Source: Treponema sp. (GTDB taxonomy: Bacteria; Spirochaetota; Spirochaetia; Treponematales; Treponemataceae). Taken from it: 64,000 nucleotides of DNA. The notes beneath the pieces were generated by a model. The model did no database searches. It was not told the origin of the DNA and saw only the letters and a program-made list of their open reading frames with translations. Location: assembly GCA_017550685.1 (NCBI GenBank), contig JAFZOJ010000078.1, positions 1-64,000 on the forward strand, in the 5' to 3' direction. Positions within the stretch are counted from its first letter, which is position 1; the number at the start of each line of letters is the position of its first letter. Below, piece after piece: positions 7,775 through 16,229 of the stretch. Made by a program: the position numbers and the translations under genes.

Positions 7775-7781
7775 AAAAATG

Positions 7782-7899
7782 GATTGCCGGGTCAAGCCCG
7801 GCAATGACATATAGTTATTGGGCTTTACCCGGCAATGACATATAGTTATTGGGTTTTACCCGGCAATGACATGTCATTATCGGGCTTGACCCGATAATC
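7782..7899. repeat. Palindromic CCGGGTCAAGCCCGG-type repeats
   Basis: Four half-units of the same family as 7126-7213: GGATTGCCGGGTCAAGCCCG, two TTATTGGG(C/T)TTTACCCGGCAAT variants, and TTATCGGGCTTGACCCGATAA. They lie between the convergent ends of cmk and the leuD-like gene and may serve as a bidirectional terminator. Confidence 0.85.
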
Positions 7900-7904
7900 T
7901 TTCT

Positions 7905-8438
7905 CTAGTATTTACTTTCTGCAAAACCAAGCCAGCCGTCATTAGCCAGAATGTTTTTGGCAGCATCATCAAGTTCAAAAGGATAACTCTTAGATAAAGA
8001 ACCTGCAATAAGCTTTACTTTTGCTGTTCCGTCATCATTTATAACAATCTTACATTCAGTATCCTTGCTTGCAAAGGTACGGAACATGTCTGCCAGAGAC
8101 TTGCGGTCAATTTCTGCACCAAAAATACCTGCTGCAGTCATTTCCTGACGGAAGGTTTTTGCAAAAGTAGGGGCTACAACAGTAAAAAGTCCGCTTGATT
8201 CAAGGGCCTGAGCTGTATGCTCTCTTGCTGTACCGCAGCCAAAGTTTTCTCTTGTGATGATTACACGACAGCCTGCAACATCAGTTTGTGCATTAAAGCC
8301 GTCAATTTTCAAATTTTCAAATATATGTGCTTTGAGTTCTGCTTTAGGAAGCTCTTTTAAATAGTTTTCAGCAATAATTTCATCAGTATTGATATCTGAA
8401 CGGTCTAAAAAAAGTACTGTTCCTCCAAAAGTTTTCAC
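7905..8438 (-). CDS. leuD: Aconitase-type dehydratase small subunit (LeuD-like), orphan
   Basis: The swivel-domain subunit of the isopropylmalate/homoaconitate/methylmalate dehydratase family; pairs with a large Fe-S subunit to isomerise hydroxy-acids. The 177 residues show DINTDEIIAENYL (about 15-27), ENFGCGTAREHTAQAL (about 65-80) with the family GCG(S/T)(A)REH core, and GIFGAEID. The GTG start is preceded by AGGGGG at 6-bp spacing. The large subunit and other leucine genes are not in the window, so the substrate cannot be assigned; the gene symbol names the family only. It is transcribed alone on the minus strand. Confidence 0.7.
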   Translation of the reverse strand: MKTFGGTVLFLDRSDINTDEIIAENYLKELPKAELKAHIFENLKIDGFNAQTDVAGCRVIITRENFGCGTAREHTAQALESSGLFTVVAPTFAKTFRQEMTAAGIFGAEIDRKSLADMFRTFASKDTECKIVINDDGTAKVKLIAGSLSKSYPFELDDAAKNILANDGWLGFAESKY

Positions 8439-8548
8439 TTTAGTCCCCCTAAGGTTTATTTTGTTTCTACATATAGTATAACATCAAAATGGTTAAAAGT
8501 GGAAACTTTTTTTATTTTTTATTTAATTTTTAATTTTTTCAATAATTC

Positions 8549-8577
8549 TTGAAAACAAAGCGCATAAGTATTAAAAT
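8549..8577 (+). promoter_or_regulatory. Sigma-70 promoter of the OFA transporter
   Basis: TTGAAA (8549-8554), 17-bp spacer, TAAAAT (8572-8577), in an AT-rich gap between divergent genes. The transcript leader would contain the short palindrome at 8591-8613. Confidence 0.6.
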
Positions 8578-8590
8578 AGAAAAAATATGA

Positions 8591-8613
8591 TTGCCGGTTC
8601 CAGTCCGGCAATG
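8591..8613. repeat. Short palindrome, ATTGCCGGTTCCAGTCCGGCAAT
   Basis: A single short unit related to the CCGGGTCAAGCCCGG repeats, directly upstream of the OFA transporter ribosome site (AGAAGG, 8625-8630). It could form a leader hairpin. Confidence 0.6.
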
Positions 8614-8637
8614 ACTAAATCTTCAGAAGGTAAAAAA

Positions 8638-9957
8638 ATGAAAAACATTCAGAATAAGTGGCTCCGTGGTGCTATCCCGGCTCTTCTTCTTCACTGCAGT
8701 ATCGGTACTGTATACTGCTGGTCTATCTTCAGTCAGGAAATTGCTAACTACATCGGCTTTTCAAAGGGTGCTGTAGAATGGGCATTCAGCTTTGCAATTT
8801 TCTTCCTTGGTATGTCGGCTGCTTTCCTTGGCGGTCTTGTAGAAAAGAACATCCATAAGTCATCATTAATTGCATCAATTACATTTGCACTTGGTATGGC
8901 AGGAACAGGCTTCTTTATCTGGTACGGTGGAAAATGTCTTCAGGCAGGTCAGCCAAGCGTACTCGCACTTGTAGGTATTTACATCAGCTACGGCTTTATT
9001 ATGGGTATTGGTCTTGGTACCGGTTATCTTTCTCCGGTTAAGACTCTTATGCTCTGGTTCCAGGATAAAAAAGGTCTGGCTACAGGTCTTGCAGTTGCAG
9101 GTTTTGGTGCTGCCAAGGCTATTGCTTCTCCAATCATGCAGGGAATGCTCGATAACATGGGACCAACAGGTATTTACAAGATGTTCTACATCCTTGCCGG
9201 TGTTTACTTTGTAATGATGTTCGTAGGTCACCTTATTCTTGCCAAGCCGGAAGGCTGGGTTGAACCTCAGAAGAAAACAAAGGAAGAGGGAATTATTGCT
9301 ACCCTCAAGACAGAACCAATTACTTCTTACATTGGTATCTGGCTTATGTTCTATATCAACATCACTTGTGGTCTTGCAATCATTTCTCAGGAAAAAATGA
9401 TTGTTAAGTGTATCGGTCTTGGTGCTTCAGCAGGTATCATTTCTACAATTTCTGCTTTGTTCAATGCAGGTGGTCGTCTTGGATTCTCTGCCTGGGCTGA
9501 TAAAATGAAGGACCGCAACACAATCTACAAGATGATTTTTGCACTTTCAATTATTTCTACATTGATCGTTCTCTTTACAAAGGGAATTGCAAATGGTGCA
9601 GGAAACATTCTCCTCATCATCTTTGTACTTGCTTTGATTTTCATTGTAAACGCAGGCTACGGTGGCGGATTCTCTAACGTTCCGACACTTCTTTCTGACC
9701 ACTATGGTATGGGTAATATTTCTGCTATTCATGGAATTACACTTTCTGCATGGGCCTTTGCAGGTTTGAGCGGAAACCAGATGGCTTCTTATATCGTAAA
9801 TCACGTTGGTGAATTTGTAGAAGTTTCCGGCGTAAAGGCTAATCCTACCGGTTATCAGACAGTACTTATCGTAACAACAATTCTTTATGCTGTTGCTATG
9901 TGTCTGTGTCTCTTCCTTGTACGCCCAATGAAAAAGAACGCACAGGCTGCGGCCTAA
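8638..9957 (+). CDS. OFA-family major facilitator transporter
   Basis: An inner-membrane carrier of the oxalate/formate antiporter subfamily, whose members move small carboxylates. The 439 residues contain about twelve hydrophobic segments. The N-terminus has WLRGAIPALLLHCSIGTVYCWS, matching the OFA 'G..YAWSVF' start, and later GIGLGTGYLSPV and DKKGLATGLAVAGFGAAKAI, which are typical. The ATG at 8638 is preferred over 8587, which begins inside a palindromic repeat; AGAAGG lies 8 bp upstream. The substrate cannot be read from sequence. The mnmA ATG follows its stop codon directly, so the two are probably co-transcribed. Confidence 0.82.
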   Translation: MKNIQNKWLRGAIPALLLHCSIGTVYCWSIFSQEIANYIGFSKGAVEWAFSFAIFFLGMSAAFLGGLVEKNIHKSSLIASITFALGMAGTGFFIWYGGKCLQAGQPSVLALVGIYISYGFIMGIGLGTGYLSPVKTLMLWFQDKKGLATGLAVAGFGAAKAIASPIMQGMLDNMGPTGIYKMFYILAGVYFVMMFVGHLILAKPEGWVEPQKKTKEEGIIATLKTEPITSYIGIWLMFYINITCGLAIISQEKMIVKCIGLGASAGIISTISALFNAGGRLGFSAWADKMKDRNTIYKMIFALSIISTLIVLFTKGIANGAGNILLIIFVLALIFIVNAGYGGGFSNVPTLLSDHYGMGNISAIHGITLSAWAFAGLSGNQMASYIVNHVGEFVEVSGVKANPTGYQTVLIVTTILYAVAMCLCLFLVRPMKKNAQAAA

Positions 9958-11148
9958 ATGAAATATACCGATCTTAATCTCCCTGCTGCTGGCGACACTG
10001 TTGTCGTAGGTCTTAGCGGCGGGGTAGATTCCACACTTACAGCTTATATGCTCAAAAACCGCGGATGCAGGGTAATTGGTGTTACCATGTCTCTGTGGGA
10101 TGAATCTTTTCCGGTTTTGCGTGATGAAAACGGGCAGCCAAAAGCTTTAAAGGATGCGTGCTTTGGACCCGGCGAGGCAGATGACATTGAAGAATGCAAG
10201 CGCTTTTGTTCAAAATACGATATTGAATATCACGTTATCGATGTAAAAGAAAAATATAAAAAAGAAGTAATAGAATATTTTAAGGCAGAATACAGGGCAG
10301 GGCGAACTCCTAATCCTTGTATCCGCTGCAACCGCATGATTAAGTTTGGTGCACTTATGCAGGGTGTACGCGAGCTTGGAATTGATTTTGATTATTTTTG
10401 TACAGGTCACTATGCCAAGGTTGTGCGTCCGAATCAGGGACTTTTTGGAACAGACATACGTCCTGCAATGATTGCGGGTGCCGCAGATGTTTCCAAGGAT
10501 CAGACTTATTTTATTTACCGAGTTCCGGCTGATGTGCTTGAAAAGGTACGTTTTCCGCTTGCACTTATGAAAAAGGCAGAGGTTTTTGAACTTGCCCATG
10601 AGCTTGGCCTTGAAGCCGCAGAACGTGACGAAAGCCAGGACTTTGTAAGCGCCGAATATTTTGATTTACTTTTTGCAGACGTTCCTTCCAAACCGGGCGA
10701 CATAATTGACCTTGACGGACATGTTATTGGTCACCATCGTGGAATTGAACACTACACAATAGGCCAGCGCCGCGGTCTTGATGTTGCCGTTGGCTATCCT
10801 GTTTATGTTCACTCAATTGACGCAAAAAATAATGTAGTTGTACTGGCTCCAAATGCCGCCTTGGATTCTGTAGGCCTGCTGGCCGATGACTTTGTCTGGT
10901 CAGGCGGAGTAGAACCCCCGGACGGCTTTAAAGCCATGGTAAAAATCCGTCTTGCCAGCAAACAAGTTCCTGCCACCATTGAACGCTATACCCCAGCCGC
11001 AGACGATGACTACAACTACAAAGGCCAGGTCTGGAAAGTAACCTTCGAAACCCCGCAACGCGCCATAGCACCAGGTCAGTCAGTCGTATTATATGAAGAT
11101 GGTGTTATTGTTGGTGGTGGTATAATATCCACGGCATTGCGAGCGTAG
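9958..11148 (+). CDS. mnmA: tRNA-specific 2-thiouridylase MnmA (variant)
   Basis: Thiolates U34 of tRNA-Lys, -Glu and -Gln. The 396 residues contain the PP-loop SGGVDS (20-25), VTMSLWDE, NPCIRCNRMIKFG (119-131) with the first catalytic Cys 121 and Cys 124, TGHYAKV, and SKDQTYFIYRVP. The C-terminal part has HRGIEHYTIGQRRGL, as in MnmA. The second catalytic cysteine of E. coli MnmA lies in a 'GICF' context; here the aligned region reads DESQDFVSAEYF with no cysteine, and none occurs later. The protein may use a different sulfur-transfer chemistry. The start codon follows the upstream stop with no gap. Confidence 0.85.
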   Translation: MKYTDLNLPAAGDTVVVGLSGGVDSTLTAYMLKNRGCRVIGVTMSLWDESFPVLRDENGQPKALKDACFGPGEADDIEECKRFCSKYDIEYHVIDVKEKYKKEVIEYFKAEYRAGRTPNPCIRCNRMIKFGALMQGVRELGIDFDYFCTGHYAKVVRPNQGLFGTDIRPAMIAGAADVSKDQTYFIYRVPADVLEKVRFPLALMKKAEVFELAHELGLEAAERDESQDFVSAEYFDLLFADVPSKPGDIIDLDGHVIGHHRGIEHYTIGQRRGLDVAVGYPVYVHSIDAKNNVVVLAPNAALDSVGLLADDFVWSGGVEPPDGFKAMVKIRLASKQVPATIERYTPAADDDYNYKGQVWKVTFETPQRAIAPGQSVVLYEDGVIVGGGIISTALRA

Positions 11149-11180
11149 TGCGACGAGACAATCCATCTATAAGCATACAT

Positions 11181-11399
11181 ATCGGGTTTCCACATTATAA
11201 ATACAAGATTATATATTGATTGGCGCGAGAGAACAAAACGGGTGGCAAAATGACTCTGTTTGTTGATGCCGCGAGAGCGGCATTTAATAGTTCCACTACA
11301 ACAAACAGCGTCAAGCGGGCTAGCCCGCGCTTTTGACACCCGTTTTGTGACCGGGAGCCAATCTATTAAATATTATTATTTATAATGTGGAAACCCGAT
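11181..11399. repeat. 219-bp palindromic element, family B, copy 1 (MITE-like)
   Basis: Perfect 23-bp terminal inverted repeats (11181-11203 and 11377-11399, ATCGGGTTTCCACATTATAA...). Inside are further stems: 11233-11244 with 11337-11348 (ACAAAACGGGTG), 11256-11265 with 11299-11308 (CTGTTTGTTG), the local hairpin GCCGC-GAGA-GCGGC (11268-11281) and the self-complementary GCGGGCTAGCCCGC (11315-11328). The core from 11221 to 11360 recurs in inverted orientation at 34101-34240 with compensatory changes. No open frame of note lies inside. Confidence 0.85.
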
Positions 11400-11418
11400 T
11401 CTATGACGGTTGTCCCGC

Positions 11419-11447
11419 TTGACACAACCCAAAAAAACATCTATATT
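11419..11447 (+). promoter_or_regulatory. Strong sigma-70 promoter of the rimP-nusA-infB operon
   Basis: Perfect -35 TTGACA (11419-11424), 17-bp spacer, -10 TATATT (11442-11447). It lies 150 bp before rimP and 20 bp past the palindromic element. Confidence 0.75.
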
Positions 11448-11473
11448 ATAAGTACATTCTTAATATAACTATT

Positions 11474-11507
11474 AAAAATGGATTCGGTGATCCCGAGTCC
11501 ATTTTTT
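11474..11507 (+). terminator. Leader terminator (possible attenuator) before rimP
   Basis: ATGGATTCGG with CCGAGTCCAT (one T-G pair) around a TGATC loop, followed by TTTTTT. It begins about 20 bp after the predicted transcription start, upstream of rimP, so most transcripts would have to read through it. It could alternatively end the upstream mnmA transcript, or yield a short RNA. Confidence 0.65.
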
Positions 11508-11519
11508 ATTATTGGGACT

Positions 11520-11570
11520 CTTCGACAGGCTCAGGGAACCCGAATGTTGTGGACCCTGAGCTTGTCGAAG
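11520..11570. repeat. CTTCGACA(A/G)GCTCAGGG inverted repeat
   Basis: CTTCGACAGGCTCAGGG (11520-11536) and CCCTGAGCTTGTCGAAG (11554-11570) form an inverted pair with 16 of 17 matching positions. This motif is familiar as a dispersed intergenic repeat in many bacterial genomes. It ends 28 bp before rimP, in the mRNA leader. Confidence 0.75.
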
Positions 11571-11598
11571 GGCCATGACAAATTACATTTAGAGGCAT

Positions 11599-12063
11599 AT
11601 GGATTACATACCTTACAGTAAAATTAAGTATTATTCTGACTGCGCACCAATCGTGGAAGGGCTTGGGTATAAGCTTGTAGATCTTAAGATTGTTCCTTCA
11701 AAAACAATCACAAAGATTTCTGCAATTATAACAGGTACAGATCCTTCGCAGAACATTGGTGTAAACGATTGTGCCAAGGTTCACCGCACACTTCTTGCAC
11801 GGCTTGAAGCTCTGCTTGGAACAGAAGAAACTTCTATGGAGCTTACTTCACCGGGCATAGAACACAACATCAAAAACGCAGCAGAGTTTTCTGTTTTTAC
11901 AGGCCGACTTGTTCGTGTCTGGGACAAAACAGTAAATGACTGGGTTGGCGGTGCAATCACAACCGCAGACGATAAAAGTGTAACGCTCAAGGCAGAAGAC
12001 GGCACAGAGCATACAATAACATTTGAAAATATAGCAAAAGCTAAATTTATATATAATATATAA
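11599..12063 (+). CDS. rimP: Ribosome maturation factor RimP
   Basis: Needed for 30S subunit maturation. The 154 residues match the family length. The N-terminal domain has VEGLGYKLVDLKI and the linker DCAKVHRTLLARLEALLGTEETSMELTSPGIEHNIKNAAEFSVFTGRLVRV, where 'LTSPGIEHNIK...F..F.G..V.V' is a variant of the RimP signature 'VSSPGLDRPL....DF.R..G..V'. The C-terminal SH3-like part follows. An AGAGG site lies only 3-4 bp before the ATG. Placement directly before nusA is the conserved bacterial order. Confidence 0.9.
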   Translation: MDYIPYSKIKYYSDCAPIVEGLGYKLVDLKIVPSKTITKISAIITGTDPSQNIGVNDCAKVHRTLLARLEALLGTEETSMELTSPGIEHNIKNAAEFSVFTGRLVRVWDKTVNDWVGGAITTADDKSVTLKAEDGTEHTITFENIAKAKFIYNI

Positions 12064-12105
12064 AAAGTGGAAGCCGATTAAGGCAATAACCACGAGGAGT
12101 TTTTT

Positions 12106-13608
12106 ATGTCAGAAATGGCAGAGGCAATTCGCCAGTTAATTCAGGAAAAAGGATATTCTGAGGATTCAGTTAAGCAGACTATCGAAAAGGCACTTAAAGC
12201 CGCATATAAACGTACCTATGGAACAGACGAAAATGCAATCGTAAAGTTTGCAGATGATATGTCTGATGTTTCCATTTATTCACGCAAGGTCGTTGTAGAC
12301 GGTGTTTATGATCCTGTTCGTGAATACGAGCTTGAAGATGCTAAAAAGCTTAGCGAAGACCTTGAAGAGGGTGATGAAATTGACCTTCTTGAAGACCCAA
12401 AATCTTTTGACCGTTCTGCCGTAGCAACTGGTAAGCAGACAGCTCATCAGGGCTTGAACGAAACTTTCAAAGACTCACTTTACAATGAATATAAAGACAA
12501 GGTTGGCGAAATCATCATCGGTTACTATCAGCGCGAACGCAACGGTAACATCTATGTTGACCTTGGAAATGCAGGCCGCCTCGAAGGTGTTCTTCCTGTA
12601 AAATATCAGTCTAAACTTGAGTACTACGAAAAGAATGACCGTATCAAGGCTCTTATCGTAGACATCAAAAAAACTTCGACAGGACTTCAGCTCATTCTTT
12701 CACGCAGCGATCCAAAGCTCGTAAGCTCAATCCTTGAAAAAGAAGTTCCGGAAATTGCAGACGGTACAGTAGAAATTACAAAGATTGTACGCGATGCAGG
12801 CTACCGCACAAAGATTGCTGTTTATTCAAAGCGCGAAGAAGTAGATCCTGTTGGTGCTTGTGTTGGTCTTAAGGGTATCCGTATTCAGAACGTTATCCGT
12901 GAGCTTTTGAACGAAAAGATTGATGTACTCCGCTGGGATCCGGATCCTGTAGAGTTCATCAAAAACGCTTTGTCTCCGGCTCAGGTAAACCGTGTACTTA
13001 TTATGGATGCAGACAAACGTCAGGCACTTGCAATTGTAGAAGAAAGCCAGTTCTCTTTGGCAATCGGACGCCAGGGACAGAACGTAAGACTTGCAAATCG
13101 TCTTTGTGACTGGAACATTGATGTTAAGACAGTTGAACAGGCTGCCGAAATGGATCTTTCTTCATTCAGCACAGTACAGAATGCACACGCTCTGTTTAAT
13201 GATGAAGTTGCCGAAGAAAGCTACGATGAAATTACAACAGTTGCAGAACTTCCTGGAATTGACGAAAGAGTTGCAGGACTTCTTAAAGAAAATGGAATTG
13301 AAGAGATTCAGGATTTTGTTGAAGCTTATGATGAAAACACAATCAATATCGAAGGCATAACAAAAGAAGATCTTGATGCTGTGAACGAACTTATCAATCA
13401 GAATGTTGAGTTTGTTGAAGAAGATGAAAACGCAGAAACAGAAGAACAGGAACAGGGTGAAGAAACTGCTGCTGAAACACAGGAAGAAGCTTCTGAAGAA
13501 GAGGAAGCTGAATACTTCTGTCCTGAATGTGGAGCAAAGATTACCCTTGATGACAAGGTTTGCCCTAACTGCGGAATTGAACTTGTATTTGAAGAGGACG
13601 AGGAATAG
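12106..13608 (+). CDS. nusA: Transcription elongation/termination factor NusA with C-terminal zinc ribbon
   Basis: Binds RNA polymerase and RNA, modulating pausing, termination and antitermination. The order along the 500 residues is: N-terminal polymerase-binding domain (about 1-130), S1 domain (about 135-200), and KH1-KH2 (about 205-345, with VGACVGLKGIRIQNV and SLAIGRQGQNVRLA). A helix-hairpin-helix-like unit follows (about 375-425, ELPGIDERVAGLLKENGI), then an acidic linker rich in Glu and Gln. The last 33 residues hold CPEC (472-475) and CPNC (486-489), a zinc ribbon not found in the standard NusA layout. The ribosome site GAGGAG lies 6 bp before the ATG. Confidence 0.93.
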   Translation: MSEMAEAIRQLIQEKGYSEDSVKQTIEKALKAAYKRTYGTDENAIVKFADDMSDVSIYSRKVVVDGVYDPVREYELEDAKKLSEDLEEGDEIDLLEDPKSFDRSAVATGKQTAHQGLNETFKDSLYNEYKDKVGEIIIGYYQRERNGNIYVDLGNAGRLEGVLPVKYQSKLEYYEKNDRIKALIVDIKKTSTGLQLILSRSDPKLVSSILEKEVPEIADGTVEITKIVRDAGYRTKIAVYSKREEVDPVGACVGLKGIRIQNVIRELLNEKIDVLRWDPDPVEFIKNALSPAQVNRVLIMDADKRQALAIVEESQFSLAIGRQGQNVRLANRLCDWNIDVKTVEQAAEMDLSSFSTVQNAHALFNDEVAEESYDEITTVAELPGIDERVAGLLKENGIEEIQDFVEAYDENTINIEGITKEDLDAVNELINQNVEFVEEDENAETEEQEQGEETAAETQEEASEEEEAEYFCPECGAKITLDDKVCPNCGIELVFEEDEE

Positions 13609-13616
13609 AATAATTT

Positions 13617-16229
13617 ATGTCAGAAGAAACTGAAAAGAAACAAGAATTTGTAGTTCACAAGAAAAAACAGGATGCGGCTCCTGCTGCAGCTAGTACAGCT
13701 TCAACAAGCCCTGCATCTCCTGTAAAGAAGGTTCGCGTCGTTAAGAAAAAGGTTGTTGCTCCAGAACAGGGTGCGGCACAGCCTAAGGCAAAGACCGGTG
13801 AACAGCCAAAGAAGGTTGTAGTTAAGAAGCAGACAGCTTCTGCTGCCGGTGGTGAAAAAAAGCCTGAGGGTGAAGCAAAACCTGCTGCAAAAACCGAAAG
13901 CAAGACACGTACCACATTTGAACTTAATCCTCCACGCCCTAATGTAAAGGCCGGAAATCTTTCTGATAAGGGCCGCAATCAGGGAAAAGGAAACTTTAAC
14001 CGTAACGGACAGTTTGGAGCCGGACAGAAAGGCAATTTCAACCGCGAAGGTGGAAACGGTGGCAGTGGTTTTACCGGTGCTCAGGCACGACAGGGCTATC
14101 AGAACCGTGAACGCGACGGTGGAAAGGGCGGTTTCCAGAACAAACAGGGCGGCTTTAATCGTGGCGGTCAGGCCGGCGGACAGAAGTTCGGTGGCAGTGG
14201 CGGAGGAAACTTCCGTGGACCTCGTCCTGGAATGGGTGGACCTGGTGCTGCACCTGCAATGCCAATTGATAATTCACGTTCACCAGGAAAGAAAGCCGCA
14301 TACAAAGGCAAAAAGCAGATATATAACCGCAAGGACGAAGAGCAGTACGACGACAAGTTCTTTGAACAGAAGAAGAAGGTCGAAACTCCTGCAAGCGTAG
14401 TTCCAAAATCAATTGATATTATGGAAACTATTTCTGTTTCGGATCTTGCACGCAAAATGAACCTTAAGGCCAGCGAAGTAATCGCCAAACTCATGGGCAT
14501 GGGTATGATGGTAACAATCACCCAGACCATCGACAGCGATACAGCAACTCTTTTAGCAGAAGAATACGGCTGTGAAGTTCATCTTGTAAGCCTTTATGAT
14601 GAAACTGTAATCGAAAGCGAAAAGGATGAAGGAGTAGAACTTAAGCCTCGTCCACCAATCGTAACTGTAATGGGACACGTAGACCATGGTAAGACAAAAA
14701 CCCTGGATGCTATCCGCCATTCACATGTTGCAGAAGGAGAAGCCGGTGGTATTACACAGTCTATTGGTGCTTATTCGGTTACAACAGAAAAAGGAAAGAT
14801 TACATTCCTTGATACACCGGGACACGAAGCCTTTACAATGATGCGTGCCCGTGGTGCTCAGGTAACAGATATCGTAGTTCTTGTTGTTGCAGCAGATGAC
14901 GGCGTAATGCCTCAGACTCTGGAAGCTATTGCTCACGCAAAAGATGCAAAGGTTCCTATTATTGTTGCAGTAAACAAGGTTGATAAGCCGGAAGCAAATC
15001 CGGACCGTGTTAAGACACAGCTTAGTGAGCTTGGACTTACTCCTGAAGAATGGGGTGGAGACACTCAGTACGTTCACATTTCTGCTTTGAAGAAAGAAGG
15101 TATTGATGATCTTCTGGAAGCAATTCTTTTGCAGGCCGAAATGCTTGAGCTTAAGGCTAACGATGAATGCCGTGCCGAAGGTAAGATTCTTGAATCCCGC
15201 GTAGATCAGGGGCGTGGTGTTGTATCTTCTGTAATCATTCAGCGCGGTAAATTGCAGCAGGGTGATCCGTTTGTTGCAGGTATTTATTCCGGACGTGTTC
15301 GTGCCATGTTTGATGACAGAGGCCGCCGCATTACAGAAGCAGGTCCTTCAAGCCCTGTAGAAGTACTTGGTATGGAAGAAATGCCAAATGCAGGTGATCC
15401 TTTCCAGGTAACCGAAAGCGAAAAAGATGCTCGCGCAATTTCTGCAAAACGTCAGGAGCTTAAGCGCTTTGAAGCAGCCAAGGCTGTTAAGAAGACAACT
15501 CTTGAATCTCTTTACAGTGATATTGCCGACAGCGAAGTTCGTGAACTTAAGGTTATCATTAAGGCAGACCTTCAGGGTTCTGCAGAAGCACTCAAGTCTT
15601 CTCTTGAAAAGCTTTCAACCCGCGAAATACGTCTTTCTGTTATTCACTCAAGTGCAGGTGCAATCAACGAATCGGATGTTACACTTGCCGCAGCAGACTC
15701 AAATGCAATTATTATCGGATTCAATGTTCGTCCTACTCCAAAGGCAAAAACTCTTGCAGAGCAGGAACAGGTTGAAATCCGCAAATACAATATCATCTAT
15801 AAGTGTGTTGAAGAAATTCAGGCCGCTATGGAAGGTATGCTTCAGCCGGATACTAAGGAAGAAGTTATCGGACAGGTTGAAGTTCGCGATACATTCAAGG
15901 TTCCAAAGATTGGTATTATTGCCGGTTGTATGGTCAGCGAAGGTATTGTACGCAGAACTTCAAGCGTTAACCTTATCCGTGACGGAATCGTTAAGTTTAC
16001 AGGTAAGATTTCTTCCCTCAAGCGCTTTAAGGACGATGCCAAGGAAGTCAGCTCTGGCTACGAATGTGGTATCGGTCTTGAAAACTGGCAGGACATTCAG
16101 GTTGGCGATAAGCTCGAAATCTTTGAAATTGTTGAAGTTGCAAAGAAGCTTGGTAAAACAATTGCCGAAGAAGAAGCCGAAGCTGCTAAACGCAATGTTA
16201 CAGCTGCCGGTTCAGAAGGAGCAGAGTAG
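13617..16229 (+). CDS. infB: Translation initiation factor IF-2
   Basis: GTPase that places initiator tRNA on the 30S subunit. The 870 residues contain a long disordered N-terminus: Lys/Ala/Val-rich (1-95), then a Gly/Arg/Asn/Gln-rich stretch (about 110-220) with repeated NRGG, FNR and GG motifs. The IF2-N-like segment [21 protein letters not shown] follows, then the GTPase domain with GHVDHGKT (about 353-360), DTPGHEAF and NKVDKPEA, and the beta-barrel and initiator-tRNA domains up to the C-terminus. It starts 8 bp after nusA and its TAG overlaps the GTG of rbfA by one base. The RGG-like N-terminus is unusual in extent. Confidence 0.97.
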   Translation: MSEETEKKQEFVVHKKKQDAAPAAASTASTSPASPVKKVRVVKKKVVAPEQGAAQPKAKTGEQPKKVVVKKQTASAAGGEKKPEGEAKPAAKTESKTRTTFELNPPRPNVKAGNLSDKGRNQGKGNFNRNGQFGAGQKGNFNREGGNGGSGFTGAQARQGYQNRERDGGKGGFQNKQGGFNRGGQAGGQKFGGSGGGNFRGPRPGMGGPGAAPAMPIDNSRSPGKKAAYKGKKQIYNRKDEEQYDDKFFEQKKKVETPASVVPKSIDIMETISVSDLARKMNLKASEVIAKLMGMGMMVTITQTIDSDTATLLAEEYGCEVHLVSLYDETVIESEKDEGVELKPRPPIVTVMGHVDHGKTKTLDAIRHSHVAEGEAGGITQSIGAYSVTTEKGKITFLDTPGHEAFTMMRARGAQVTDIVVLVVAADDGVMPQTLEAIAHAKDAKVPIIVAVNKVDKPEANPDRVKTQLSELGLTPEEWGGDTQYVHISALKKEGIDDLLEAILLQAEMLELKANDECRAEGKILESRVDQGRGVVSSVIIQRGKLQQGDPFVAGIYSGRVRAMFDDRGRRITEAGPSSPVEVLGMEEMPNAGDPFQVTESEKDARAISAKRQELKRFEAAKAVKKTTLESLYSDIADSEVRELKVIIKADLQGSAEALKSSLEKLSTREIRLSVIHSSAGAINESDVTLAAADSNAIIIGFNVRPTPKAKTLAEQEQVEIRKYNIIYKCVEEIQAAMEGMLQPDTKEEVIGQVEVRDTFKVPKIGIIAGCMVSEGIVRRTSSVNLIRDGIVKFTGKISSLKRFKDDAKEVSSGYECGIGLENWQDIQVGDKLEIFEIVEVAKKLGKTIAEEEAEAAKRNVTAAGSEGAE

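Noticed and set aside
11149-11598. Hidden protein gene in the 450-bp gap before rimP
   Set aside because: No frame with a start, a ribosome site and plausible composition; palindromes, promoter and terminator fill the gap.
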